Of a stretch of 64,000 bases of DNA, positions 46,515 through 57,752 are shown in pieces; the first letter of the stretch is position 1; each line of letters opens with the position of its first letter. The stretch spans positions 7,750,001 through 7,814,000 of the forward strand of contig JAJTUQ010000003.1 of NCBI GenBank assembly GCA_021399445.1. The letters run 5' to 3'. The notes beneath the pieces are model-generated. The model was not told where the DNA came from, made no database searches, and worked only from the letters and a program-made list of their open reading frames with translations. The position numbers and the translations under genes are program-made. This DNA is from Xylogone sp. PMI_703. Lineage: Eukaryota; Ascomycota; Leotiomycetes.

Positions 46515-49500
46515 GAGGTACTATGGAAGGTTATGATGATGCATATTCTGTCGACATAAGCGTTGCATTTCAATTGAATTTCTATTTGCATATGGCGTTC
46601 GTGATTCGGAGTTAAGAGACCAAGGATATTTGGCCTGGTAGCAAGGTTACTATTGACATTTATCATGTCATATCACAATTATATACCCTTCATAGTTCAT
46701 GGTGTTTGGGTACTGCATTTATGGGGTGGTATATCGGATGCATCATGGAGCTTGGGATTATCTGGATAGGGGGATATATGCCGAACGAAAAGCATTAAAA
46801 GTACTAACACTATTATATGAGTTTAATAATCTCAACTATTCGAGACATGGGATTCATTGTACCTCTAACATCAGGACTAAATAAACTGCATAGAATAAAG
46901 ACCATACACTCGTCCACACTTATTTGAGCTGGAACAGCAGCCAACTCAACACCGTCCAAACACATATACACGCCCTCACCAGTGGCAATGCCTAGGATAC
47001 CTTCTCTCGCCCCTGAATATTTGCCGTCTGCGTCTCGCGCAATCCGGACACTCAGCATCCCTAGCATTTATAGCTGGCTGGTGGTACTTTGGTTTCGGCC
47101 CCACAGGATCCGTGCAGCGATCCCCCTTCCTGTCATAGCATCGGCCCTCCCATGGTTCAAAGTCAATCGGCTTCATGTGTCCACAAGTCCAGACTATAAA
47201 GTGTTGGATGCACATTTTGAGTACTGTAATGTGCAGAGGAGATCACTTTATGTTCTTTTCTTGACTCGTCTTTTTCGAGTGCGAGTTTGTTTGGGCTCTT
47301 TATCCCTTTGGTTAACTTAATGAAGATTGGAGTTCTAAGGGAAAGACAAATTGTAACGTTTGAGATAGGAGTAACTCTCTAGGAGAGGGAAGAAAGAAGG
47401 GAACACCTGTGTGTTAGTACCTTGGACATAATGTGAGGTTATTCACGGCTTCTGGGAGACATCTACGATTCACGAGGTCATGCTGAAGCCATGGTATGAG
47501 TAATTCAAAGGGTATATCTAGGAAAAGAGATGTACTGGTTTATAACACCATTGGATTTGGCGTTCACAATGATCAACCATTGTTGCCCCCGTTGTCTTGT
47601 TCTGATTCAAAGATTCTAGAATAGTGAGGGCGGACGGAGTAGAGATACGATTAATGAACAGGAGTTTGGACTGCGTTCACTGAGTAACTTCGCAAAGCAC
47701 TGATATAGCTTTTGACAACAGCTTCTAATTTGACAACAATAGACCATTCGATGAAACAATATATCCTCCAGAAGAGGTACTCAAAATAATGGAACGACTA
47801 AGAGAGCAATGTCTCTCAGTCTACCCGGGTGAGTCAGAACTGTTCCTTTGGTGTCCTTGAGGGTAGAGAAATGATCGATAAACCTCCAAGGGTGAGCTGG
47901 TGCGACTAGTTGAAAGGTCTGTATGGAATCACGGGTATATGGGGAAATAGTAGGCGAGAAATGTCGAGATTCATGGATGGTAGTGTGTGGCTGGCCTTGG
48001 TTGCAATGGTCTCCTTTACATTTTTTGGCTGGCTGGTTATGTATCGTCTTCCACACCGTTTTGTGGTCGTATGGTAGTCCATACTCGTCCAAAAATTGTT
48101 GGATGATTGGTCGAGCTTGATTGAGTTCTTGGTCTGGATGTTCTCTTGCGTCCGGTTGTATAAACCCACGGAACCCTTTTGGAACGTGATGGAAGCTTTG
48201 TTGTGCAGAGATGCCTCTAGCCTCATCCATGATCGTAAACAACTCGATCTCTGGGATAGTCTTACCTTACTTTAAGTCTTGGACATGCTTGTGTAATTCC
48301 TCCATTCCGAAACGTAGCAGTAAACAGTTGGTTCATTGGCTACTCCATCTACATACAATGTCTACCCTTTGCTGCCGCCTCGTATGGCACTACATAGAGC
48401 AGATACTGAATAGCCAGAGACTTGAATCGCCAAGCACGGCTCAGTTTGATATTTATCAATTGATACAAGGCAATGCACGCAGCTTAGAGCAAGCAAGTTG
48501 CCTGATTAAAATTACTACATTACTGGGATGTCCAATATACTGAATGAAGATTTCCACAAGTGGTCCGGGGCGCAACCGCACTCGTATGCCTACTGTACCT
48601 ACTGTTGAGAAGGGAAGTGGTCGGCGGTATCCGGGAAGCGTGCAATGGTGGCCTCGTGCCTATGCCGTCGTCAATCTGGCCCTTTTCATAGCCATAATGC
48701 TGACTATGTCTACACCAGACGGGGAAATTCGCAATGGAAATATACACGTGGATATGTACCATATGGCGTATGCTGCTCCCTATTGATCTTGATAGTACTT
48801 TTCGGTAGCTGGATTTTTTGGAGTCCCTTGGTTGGGGAATTCCAACTTTGCAGAAGAGACAAGGCTTATCCAAAAAGGTATTGCTAGGTTACCCTGAGAG
48901 TAGGAAACCATTTTGTTACTCACCTGACTAGAGTCTCTAGGATCTGGTCGATAGCATGTCTTTGACTGAGCTTAGATGCCGTTCGAAACCCGGTCTGACA
49001 CCAAGTATAAGGAGCAGTCGCCCTACTGCTGAATGCCAAGACTTTTAGTTCCATTTTCAAGACCCCAGATGTGCAACAAAACTTCTGTCCATGTATATAG
49101 AATGAGGCCTCGGACTTGGCTCTCCTTAGTATTATCAACCTAAATTGCTGGTTGAGTTTACGTATATCAGATTGCATTCTAATAGCTTTATTATGGCCTG
49201 GCCGCTATTCTCCAGCCGACATTGCTCCGATTAGGATCTTTTTGTTGTTTTCGATTGAGAAACAGGAAGCACTTAAGAATCCGCGGTATTTATCTTAGAC
49301 ATTGAAAGCCAACACGTTGAGTGACAAGTAACTCTACAGACGTAAAAGCCTTAGATGGATTCTAGTTCATTTTCTCCTGCTTGTAATACTATTTCCATAT
49401 TATCCTGCTCTCTTAAAAGTTTCTCTAGACATTCAGTAACAAACAGTTTGTAATCTACTCGTTGACAGATTGCTGACTTACGGTTGATTGAAGTTCTATT

Positions 49501-51447
49501 TCCGAGCTCAAGGCTGAACAGGGTATTCGTAGTCCCTCTTGGTTTCAAATTCGAACTCTTCGACGACAAAGTGCCCGTAATGCAAGTTCTGAATCTTGCA
49601 GTTTTCAAGATCTTGAGTAGCATCATTGTTCCTGACGATGAATAGGACGGCTTTAAAGCTCTGTTATAACTGGCAAAAGCGTAGTTAGGGCTCAAGTTTC
49701 AGCGAATAGGTCAGACGGTGACTGATATCTTATCAGCTTTTAAAGACGTAACAAGATCCTGATAGGTGAACAGCCAAGGAGAAGTCACTTTACATTTTGC
49801 CAGCCCCTTGTCCTAATCATACACATCTCAAACATGTTGAAACTCCCGAGACTTATTTATTAGACAGCTAAACAATGTATGTATGTATGCATGCTTGTAG
49901 AGATATGAGATAAGCAAATGAAATCGAAAGGGAGGAAGGGCTTTCTTGTATGTCCAACGGAAGATACATTCACTTTCAGAATTGCTCTAAATTTTCCAGA
50001 ATGAGACAATAAATCATTACAGTACTTGAGAGTATAGAATTGAATACACCTATAGGTGGCTCACCAATACTTGTACCAACTGTCATTCAATTTTGGGCAA
50101 GTAGTCGCAATATGATAATAGTTGCATGCAGGAAGTCATCTGCTTCTTGACTTCCTTAGCTTGATAATCTCATCCATTATCAGCATCCTCTTCCGCCTCT
50201 TCTCAGATGAGTGGTTTCTCTAGATGTCTTAGCTGATTCGCCTCGATTTGCGGAGTGCACGAGTCGCTGGCTGGAGTTAAGCTTGAGTAAGACGTCTATT
50301 ATCATACTTAAGCCTGAGCAATTATACGAAATGGAATTCCATCCTCTATTTCTCCCTTCCGGCCGATCGGTGGGATCACTTCGGCAGCGTTGACTTGCGG
50401 CAAGCTGCATCCACTTGAGACAAAAGCTAGGGGCGAGTTATATTGTCATCTCATCCCGCTGGGCATCGGGATATTGTGAGCAGTATCTATCTGATCAATC
50501 ATCCGGGCGCGCAAAGTAATCGTCTTCACTTTGTCATTCTGTTCTACAGCATAGATTCACTGCTACTGGGTCGCTGCCTAGAGGGACATTGTGACTTGGT
50601 GGCTGACCCGCAGATTTTGCATCCTTGGATCCTCGAAGCTATCAGTCCTTCAAAGGACGCGTCGATAGAGTTGGAGGGACGGCTGACATCTCTGGGTGTT
50701 CGCAGTGACAAGAATAACCATAGCTAACCAGAATCCGTTACTGCACTGCTCATAGCAGCCTCTTTGGGAAGAGGTCCCCCGAGAATGCTACTGTACTGTA
50801 CTTGAGGATTACGCCGCACTGCTCCAATGCACCATCAGACGGAGCCCCACGGGTACACGGCATGGTCTAGGCTCCTGTCCCACCGAAGAGGGCGGGGGAG
50901 ATATTGAGCGTAAAAGGCATGTAATTTAAGGCGCATGCAGCAGTTTTCTCCACCTTCAAAAGAGTTTCGCAGGGAGGAGGGAAACGTCGCAGCTCCCGGA
51001 CCGTGGCTCTGCCCGCCCGCACTGAGGATCGCTGTGGCGGACTGCCATTGGGCCTGGGCTTCCAGAGGCTGGAAAGCTGGAGCTGTGCCTCACCCGTGGC
51101 TGCTTACGGGTTGCATTGTCACTCACATCTTTGCACTGCATTCTGTGATGAAAACCTGATACCATTTGTGAACGAGAAGTAAGGTTACTGCAGACGGGAT
51201 GGTTTGATGTGTTTTTGTGCAAGTCTTCTCCGTTCACGCTTGCTTAAGGCTTACCTTACTACCAGGTCCAACGGTTGAAGCTTGTTCTCTGCCCCTGGCA
51301 AGGCTTGAGGCTCTCGAAGACCGCCATGGCGGACGAGATTATTAAGAGGAAGGGCCCTCGAACCAAGCCTCACATACTAGGAGCAAGTCTCTAGATATTG
51401 TGTTCTCTTTCACTAGTTTTGAGTGACTTTTTTTAAGTTTGCTCCAA
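46515..51447. other. Gene-poor 4.9-kb region
   Basis: Apart from the small Cys-rich ORF listed separately, only doubtful frames are seen. At 47781-48242 a minus frame (ATG 48230, about 149 aa, includes ARPIIQQFLDEYGLPYDHKT) has reasonable composition but no family and no upstream support. At 49351-49695 a minus frame ends VTECLEKLLREQDNMEIVLQ and could be a 3' exon, but no upstream exon was found. Four TACNGTA sites occur (48591, 50018, 50789, 50794). It might be an accessory or degenerated segment. Confidence 0.45.
46976..47215 (-). CDS. Small cysteine-rich protein, unknown
   Basis: 79-aa frame with ATG 47215: MCIQHFIVWTCGHMKPIDFE, later RCYDRKGDRC and ECPDCARRRRQ. The spacing of Cys and His (CGH..C..CPDC) looks like a small zinc-binding protein of a kind common in filamentous fungi, often of unknown role. 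No signal peptide. The last eight codons could instead be an intron read-through, since a GGTATC donor-like site follows REERR-like sequence. Without homology search I cannot be sure it is expressed. Confidence 0.45.
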   Translation of the reverse strand: MCIQHFIVWTCGHMKPIDFEPWEGRCYDRKGDRCTDPVGPKPKYHQPAINARDAECPDCARRRRQIFRGERRYPRHCHW

Positions 51448-54131
51448 ATGTCCGTATCGTTACTTACGCCGTCCTCTTCGGAGGAAGGTCTTGGGAATAA
51501 TGACATTGAAATGGGTGAGAAGCTTCAAATGGAGACCGTCGATGCGCTAGAACGGTATATGTCATCCATAAATCAACGCGGATATCCAGGCCTTCACGAG
51601 CAACTAGGAAAGGGTTTTGCCAAACACTTTCAATCGATGTATGTTCATCTAAAAAACGACTTTGGTTATCCACTCTTTAGATCTATTGTCTACTACCAGG
51701 CCTTTGGAGGTGAACCCGGTCCATTTCGACTCTTTCAACATGGTGATGATGTAGGCGGAGATAACTATTCGCAATATATAAATCGCCTAGACACTATCTT
51801 ACACAGCAAGCATGATGCAAATGCATGGCTTCGCGTATGGTAAGCTCCGTGGTCCTAGAAAGTAATTTTGATTTCAGACCTGACGAGAACACAGTATAAC
51901 CGTCAACTCGGATAATGTCTCTGAAAGAACTTTTGGATTTATTACCAAGCTCATGGCTTTATTGAGGCTCCGTGGCGACCAACTTCTCAGACTACCAAGA
52001 TATGGCATCTTTCTCATCCTTGAGAAGAACTGGAATATGAATAGTATAGGTAATATGCCAGAATATCATGCCATTATCCATCCGCCAGAGAAGAATGTCG
52101 ATATCATGGCCAATAGCGCCGAGATTACTCCATCGTCGCCCCCACTGGCTCAAGAGGAGAACAACCTAACCCGGCGTCTGAAAAGGTTGTCTCGGAGCAA
52201 ATCTTCAATGAAAATCAACATTTCCAACATCATCTTTGATAAATCCGAAGTAAAAGTTAAATCAAAGGCCGTATACAAAAGCCATCTGAAGTTAAGGCTA
52301 CCTTCCGCAGGTGAGAAATGATTAGTTCATCGAATCAATAGAAGAATAAGAGACTAATAAGACCATAGCTGAACCAATAGCCAAGAGCGTGCTCCTCACA
52401 GCATCAGAAGCAACACGGTACCGGTTTACCTGGCGGCGTCATCCGCCTATGTATCACGGTGGCTTCGATATCTTTCTTTGGCAGCCATATGCTAGGCCGG
52501 CTGAAGGTATCCATGCAGACGTGTTCTACCAAAACGATGCCCCTATTCAATATCCTCTGTCACGTCGGGTATTGGTGGTTGCGAAAGATACGGCAGTTAT
52601 GGAACGATGCAAGATTCACCTGAACCGGCTCTGGATAAAGTTGACTAATTATGAAATACCATTGACTCCTGAAGTCGTTGCGATTTTGCCAATCCTTGCG
52701 CTTTCTCAACTTGCTGTAGAGGATACCATGGTCTTTCTTCAAGAGTCGTTGGATGAAATTACATCCCTGGTAAGTAATTTTTTGCTCATATCCTTTGTCT
52801 CCCAAATTCTGATATCCGTCAGATGTATATTGGACGCAAGGGACCATCAAGGGAGAAGTTCCAATACTTGTGTCACGTAGATGATTGCCGACTCCTAGCT
52901 ATCGAAGGCGTCGATTGCACGCTCTCAACTCTGAGGGAGACGGCATCTGTTGTTAGCCATCCACATCTAGAGGTAATCGAGAAAGATCTAGTCTACGTGA
53001 GAGATGAGCTAGCGAAACTTGAATCTGAAGTTACTTCGAAAGCAGTTATGGTATGCACTTTGAAAAAAGCTCATTTTATTATGACTATCAAGAGGTTTAA
53101 CTCACCATCTCCTTTAGGTCAAGGACTATCTAGATCTATCTATGAACTGGAAAATATCACTCTTGACAACTATTGCAACACTCTATGTCCCACTGTCCTA
53201 TGTTACTGTAAGCCATTTGTCACCTTTGCCATACTTTGAGATGTACAATCGCTAATACACGTCCAAACAGTCGATCTTAGGCATGCAACTAAGCCCCAAC
53301 AGCTTCAACCTAGGACATAGCGGAAACCCAAATAAACAAAATCATGGCACAAACGTCGACGCAGATTCTGTCGCCCGAAGACAAGAACCCCAAGAAACCA
53401 TAACAATCAGCCAGGCTGACTTATCCAACATTATCAACAACCAAACTGAAGTACTCATAGCATCAGGCTCAAAACAGTACAACGGCACCGTCTGGGCGAT
53501 CCTGTCCGCCTCTCTCTTCGCTGCAACACTTCTCCTACCACTAATCGGCCCAGATATCTTTCGCTATGTCGTGCAAGGACTATACAGATCTCGCGCCTAC
53601 TGGCGTATCTACTGTCTGGTCGGTTTCTTCGTCTACTTCATCATGATATATTGGGCCCTACCCGCGATATTTGCCCATCTCTACTTCTCGGTCTGGACAT
53701 TTGATCTCGATGGAAACTTGTATCTCACCGACAACCCCACCTATAATGATGGGAACTTCCTCAACCTGGCCTCTTTCGTCATATCAGCCGTCGTGATGGG
53801 GTGTTTCTGCCTCTGGCGCCTGATTATCACGATCCGTTCTGACACTGTACGACATAAGTCTCGACGCATCAAGGTCTGGCTGGGATTTGCAATCGTGTTG
53901 TTAGCGAGTTATCTCGTGGATGCGTATACGTCTTATGATCTGAATTGGAACGCATACTTGGATACTGGGTTTGCAGTTAGTACCGTTGTACCGTGGACGT
54001 ATCTTGCGGTTGTGTTGGTGGCGCCGTTCATTGCCCGATGGTATAAACGGAGGGGAAAGAGGCTGGTTAAGAAGGCAAGGAGCTTTAGTATAAGCTCTAT
54101 AGATTTTGGACGGAGGAGGGAGACTAGATAG
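51448..54131 (+). CDS. CorA-like membrane protein with extra transmembrane helices
   Basis: Six exons, 51448..51839, 51895..52310, 52369..52769, 52823..53050, 53118..53207 and 53271..54131, 795 aa. A large cytosolic N-terminal part is followed by a helical segment (LVYVRDELAKLESEVTSKAV) and the CorA-type first membrane helix, TTIATLYVPLSYVTSILGMQ (ending at residue 515). The usual CorA Gly-Met-Asn filter is Gly-Met-Gln here. Fungal CorA-like proteins of this kind often carry N-terminal regulatory regions. After a polar loop there are a second helix (583-602) and four more hydrophobic helices up to the basic C-terminus, whereas CorA has two. Magnesium transport should not be assumed. Introns are 53-67 nt and frames join exactly. 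It is flanked by gene-poor DNA. Confidence 0.8.
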
Positions 54132-54566
54132 AAAATTAGAGTGTCGGCTTTTGATTTTGCTCTGGATGTTTGCAAGTTTGGATTACTGATTCTTAATGGA
54201 TACCCCCTAGTGTGTTTTGGCTTTTCAGTCTCAGTTCAGTTTTGGATTTTAGTTGAATAAACACATTGAATTGAGCTGCCCTAAAAGGCTACTACTGGAA
54301 TTATGCCCTTTAAAGGGACAATTTGTAAAGAGCGAAAAAAACAACATAACAAAAGACCCTACTGATAACCTCTTTTTTCCATTCTCAATTCCATGCAAGG
54401 GTCGATTCAGAACCATGAAAGTAAAAGTGAAAGACAAAGACCAGTCCATCCCAGATTCCAGTATATACCTAGCCATGTATACATCCGTTGGAGTACATGA
54501 GATGAGCTATCAGATATTCCTATAAGAAAATCCAGTTTAGTCCTGTCCTTGTCCCTCAACCTCAGC
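54132..54566. terminator. 3' flanks of two convergent genes
   Basis: 435 bp, AT-rich, between the CorA-like and 2EXR genes. Frames present are read-through of 3' sequence. No gene is supported. Confidence 0.4.
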
Positions 54567-55577
54567 TTAAGCGTTGTGGCCAGAAAGAGCGTTAGAGGGG
54601 GTGCCATGGTAAGGAGCAGGGTGTGGATGAGTGTTCCAGCCATGATTAGCCGTGAGTGCCGCAACCTCCTTCTGCAAGGGACCAGGCTGCGTCGGCTCTA
54701 CAGCTGGCGCAATCAGTTGTTGAGTGTTCGTGGCCGAACCCCAAGCAGTGCTGAGATGGTAGGATTCACTGTATCTTTGGCGAATAGCAGTGACGAGAGT
54801 GAGGGTAGGTGCAGGTGTACCGAAGTTAGGAGGAATAACACCAATGTTGTTATGATTATGAATACCTGTAACGGCGCGGAAAGCTGAGACAAATTGAGTC
54901 ATGTCAGGTTGAACGAAGTATCCCTCCTTGTCGTAGATGCGCTTGGTATGAATGATGGGAAGTTTGTCCTTCTGAACGGTGATCCACTCTCTGAGGTTGA
55001 GTTTCATGGTTCTTCCATAGCGCTTGAAAGCTGAAACGGCAAGGTCGGCATAGGCAGAAGGCTCAATATCAACGTTGACGGCGATGCGCTTGATTCTGGC
55101 AAGGTCCTTTGGTTCGACGCGAGAGAGGAACTCAACAATGGCCCAAGCACCAGAGCCACCACCGCTCTTATGGTAAGAGAGGTAGAGGAGGTCATGGTCG
55201 TAGTCGAAAGGGTGAGCTTTGTCCTTGTCCTGTGGAGTTCGGCCCTTGATGGTAATAGAGTAACCCGGTGGAGTCGCGATTGAAATTTGATGGGACTCGT
55301 AGCATGCAGAGACGATGCCCTGAGGTTTGCAGAAGAAGGCCTCGGAGTGTTGATTATCCCAGCGAACTTCAACGATGCGTGGCATAACCGCGAGTTTCCA
55401 GATATCAGTCCGGAGGTCGGGCGGAAGGCCTTCAAAGTTGTGGAAAGTAGTCGGTGCTGACATCTTTCCACCCTTTGTTTTGGATTGTTTTTTGGTAGAA
55501 CTCTTCTTTGATGTCTTTCTCCGTCGTTTGGAGACGCGTGGTTTGGAGGTTGAGAGAGTCATGATGAAAAGAGACAA
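54567..55577 (-). CDS. 2EXR-domain protein
   Basis: Single exon, 336 aa (start 55577; ATG 55562 is an alternative). The N-terminus is Lys/Ser-rich. The 2EXR signature follows: TTFHNFEGLPPDLRTDIWKL then PRIVEVRWD, and later ACYESHQIS. The 2EXR family is expanded in filamentous ascomycetes, related in sequence to F-box-like N-termini, and has no settled function. The C-terminal 80 residues are Ala/Pro/His/Asn-rich. No signal peptide or membrane helix. It lies convergent to the CorA-like gene, and accessory content of this type is common in variable regions. Confidence 0.82.
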   Translation of the reverse strand: MSLFIMTLSTSKPRVSKRRRKTSKKSSTKKQSKTKGGKMSAPTTFHNFEGLPPDLRTDIWKLAVMPRIVEVRWDNQHSEAFFCKPQGIVSACYESHQISIATPPGYSITIKGRTPQDKDKAHPFDYDHDLLYLSYHKSGGGSGAWAIVEFLSRVEPKDLARIKRIAVNVDIEPSAYADLAVSAFKRYGRTMKLNLREWITVQKDKLPIIHTKRIYDKEGYFVQPDMTQFVSAFRAVTGIHNHNNIGVIPPNFGTPAPTLTLVTAIRQRYSESYHLSTAWGSATNTQQLIAPAVEPTQPGPLQKEVAALTANHGWNTHPHPAPYHGTPSNALSGHNA

Positions 55578-56436
55578 GATATAGACAGAGGCAATGAATG
55601 TGAGGAAAACGCTAATTGAGAGCGAAGACGGTGTTGAGGACGTTGATTTGTTCGGTTAAGTTGTCAATTGAGCGTGAAGCTTTTCACGTTGTTGACCACT
55701 TGGCCGCTAAGATTGGGGCATGAGGTGTCTTGCAAGGTGAAGTTGTGGGATACCACTTCTGGACGCCGAGAAGTGCAGGGGATATGCCACAAGAAATGAT
55801 CTCGATCCTCCAGGGACTTCATATAAAAGTGACAGGCAATATGAACACATCATGGGCATATTTCCAGATATACAAATATTCATATCAATCAGATTTAAAG
55901 CTCAGGGTTTACATATTTCGAGCAACTACTTGTTGCTATGAGTGGTGCAGATGCAAACAGACAAGAAGGAAAATCTAATTACCATGGTAGATAATATTTT
56001 TTAAGATAAGCATTACGAAATAAGGAACGCAATCTCTTACTTTTCAGTCTGAATCTTAACTGGAACCGTGTTGAGGTAAAGTCATGAAGTTCAAGAAAGG
56101 TGACGTTGTGAGATATCTTAAACCTCAGGCATCAGATGGTCTATCGCAGTCCAATCTTAGATCAGACCAATAAAAGTGGAGTCCAATGCGCGACAGTGAG
56201 CTACCCCTGCACATGCATAATGAATTAAGATTCAGGCACGGGCAGTCCAGATCCAAATCTTGTAGTTAAATAACCTCAAGACAATCTCTCTTTTTGTCTT
56301 GTCTTTCGTTTTAGTTAAGCATATATGCTCTCAATTCACTCCCGATATATCGCATACATTTACACACTACGGTTTTACTTGGATATCATAGCATAGACAG
56401 AACACATCCCTGACAACAAAGATAGGAGAGGTCGAA
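55578..56436. promoter_or_regulatory. Divergent promoter region
   Basis: 859 bp between the divergent 2EXR gene and the Psg1-like gene. A short plus frame at 55730-55978 has no features. Nothing further is recognised. Confidence 0.4.
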
Positions 56437-57752
56437 ATGCGCGCGTCAGTTTCTAGGAGCATTGCTATTACAGCACTCCTTTACAGCAATGCAGTTTCTG
56501 CTGGGCCAGTCCTGCACAGAGCACCACAAGGTATAGTCGATGTGCTTTCAAGTTTCTGATGCCCCATTTAAAGCCCCAAAGCTGCAGTTCTAACTGCCAG
56601 TAGTCACAGAATCCGCTCTAGACCCCTGGGTCTCTGTTGACGCCAGTGGGCACCCAGTCGCCACGTTCACACCTGTCGTAACTACCATCGATGGTGTTGC
56701 CACGACCATAAATCCAGTTCCAGCGACTCTAACTGCAGCTCCAACTACCGCATCTTCCTCGGATGACGAGCCAGCTCCCACATCAGACTCAGACCCTGCA
56801 GCTGCAACTACTACATCCTCAGATGATGAGCCAGCTCCGACATCAGATTCAGGCCCTGCGCCTACTGCGACCGGAGGAGGATCATACCAAGTCTGCCATA
56901 ACACCGATGGAGATTTCAAGCCATTTTGCAAACCAGATAACGGATCTAGTGTTTACGTCGGTGAATCATATTACAGTAAGTTCTCAGCCACGGGGAGTGT
57001 TGGTGAATCCTCATGTACAGATGTAACTGACGCATCCAGTAACTTGGGATACGAGTTTCTTCCCCCATCCTAACACCACTGTTGTTGTCCAAGCGAACTA
57101 TGTTAATGCCTCCGACGGTGGACCTCAAGCTTTCCAATCACCAATGGTACCAAGCAGCTATGGCTTCGTATCATGGACCATCGACAAAGCATGGTTGAAG
57201 GATATGAAGTCGAATAATCTGACTCTCTTCATAGTTTCACTAGGCACGAATGCCGTTAATGTGCCTGGTCCAACCGTGATGGTCACAACTCATCCAAAGT
57301 CCTACTACCACCAGCCACTACCGAAGGTGCCTCGGGGACCGGCCTTATATATCGCTCTGCCAGTTGTCCTTGTCTTTGTTGTGGTCTGCATTGCCGGCGG
57401 ATTCTACCTCAACCGCCATCACCGCCACATTGGACTGGGCAGCGTAATGGGCCGCGGGAAGGGCTATGGGGTCGGGAAATCCCGCAGGCAGAGACTAGGA
57501 CTGGGAAAGACGGGTGCCATCCAACTACGTGACCAGGACCTTCACCATGGTGCGGGCGATTACCAAGTTGCTCCCTCATCTCCAGAAGCTGGAGAGCAAA
57601 ATCTGTCAGCCCAGAGGCAACACGGCCATGCTAGGGCTGATAGCGATGCCCTCGGTAGCTTGGCTGGGACGCCGACAGAGGACCGAAGGAACTATTTCCG
57701 GGAGGAGATGAGGAGACAGGAAGAAGAGGCGAGACATGCCAAGGCCCACTAA
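56437..57752 (+). CDS. Secretory-pathway single-pass membrane protein, Psg1-like
   Basis: Three exons, 56437..56530, 56604..56975 and 57040..57752, 392 aa. Exon 1 encodes a signal peptide (RSIAITALLYSNAVSAGPVL). A Thr/Pro/Ser-rich stalk with a duplicated SSDDEPAPTSDS (83-94 and 103-114) leads to a lumenal domain (VCHNTDGDFKPFCKPDN; VGESYYITWDTSFFPHPNTT; QSPMVPSSYGFVSWTIDKAW) with N-glycosylation sites. One transmembrane helix follows (LPVVLVFVVVCIAGGFYL), then a His/Arg/Gly-rich cytosolic tail. This architecture resembles yeast Psg1 (YKL077W), which stabilises the plasma-membrane ATPase Pma1 in the Golgi. The match is from memory of the domain pattern, so the name is tentative. Both introns (73 and 64 nt) are in phase 1. 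Confidence 0.8.
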
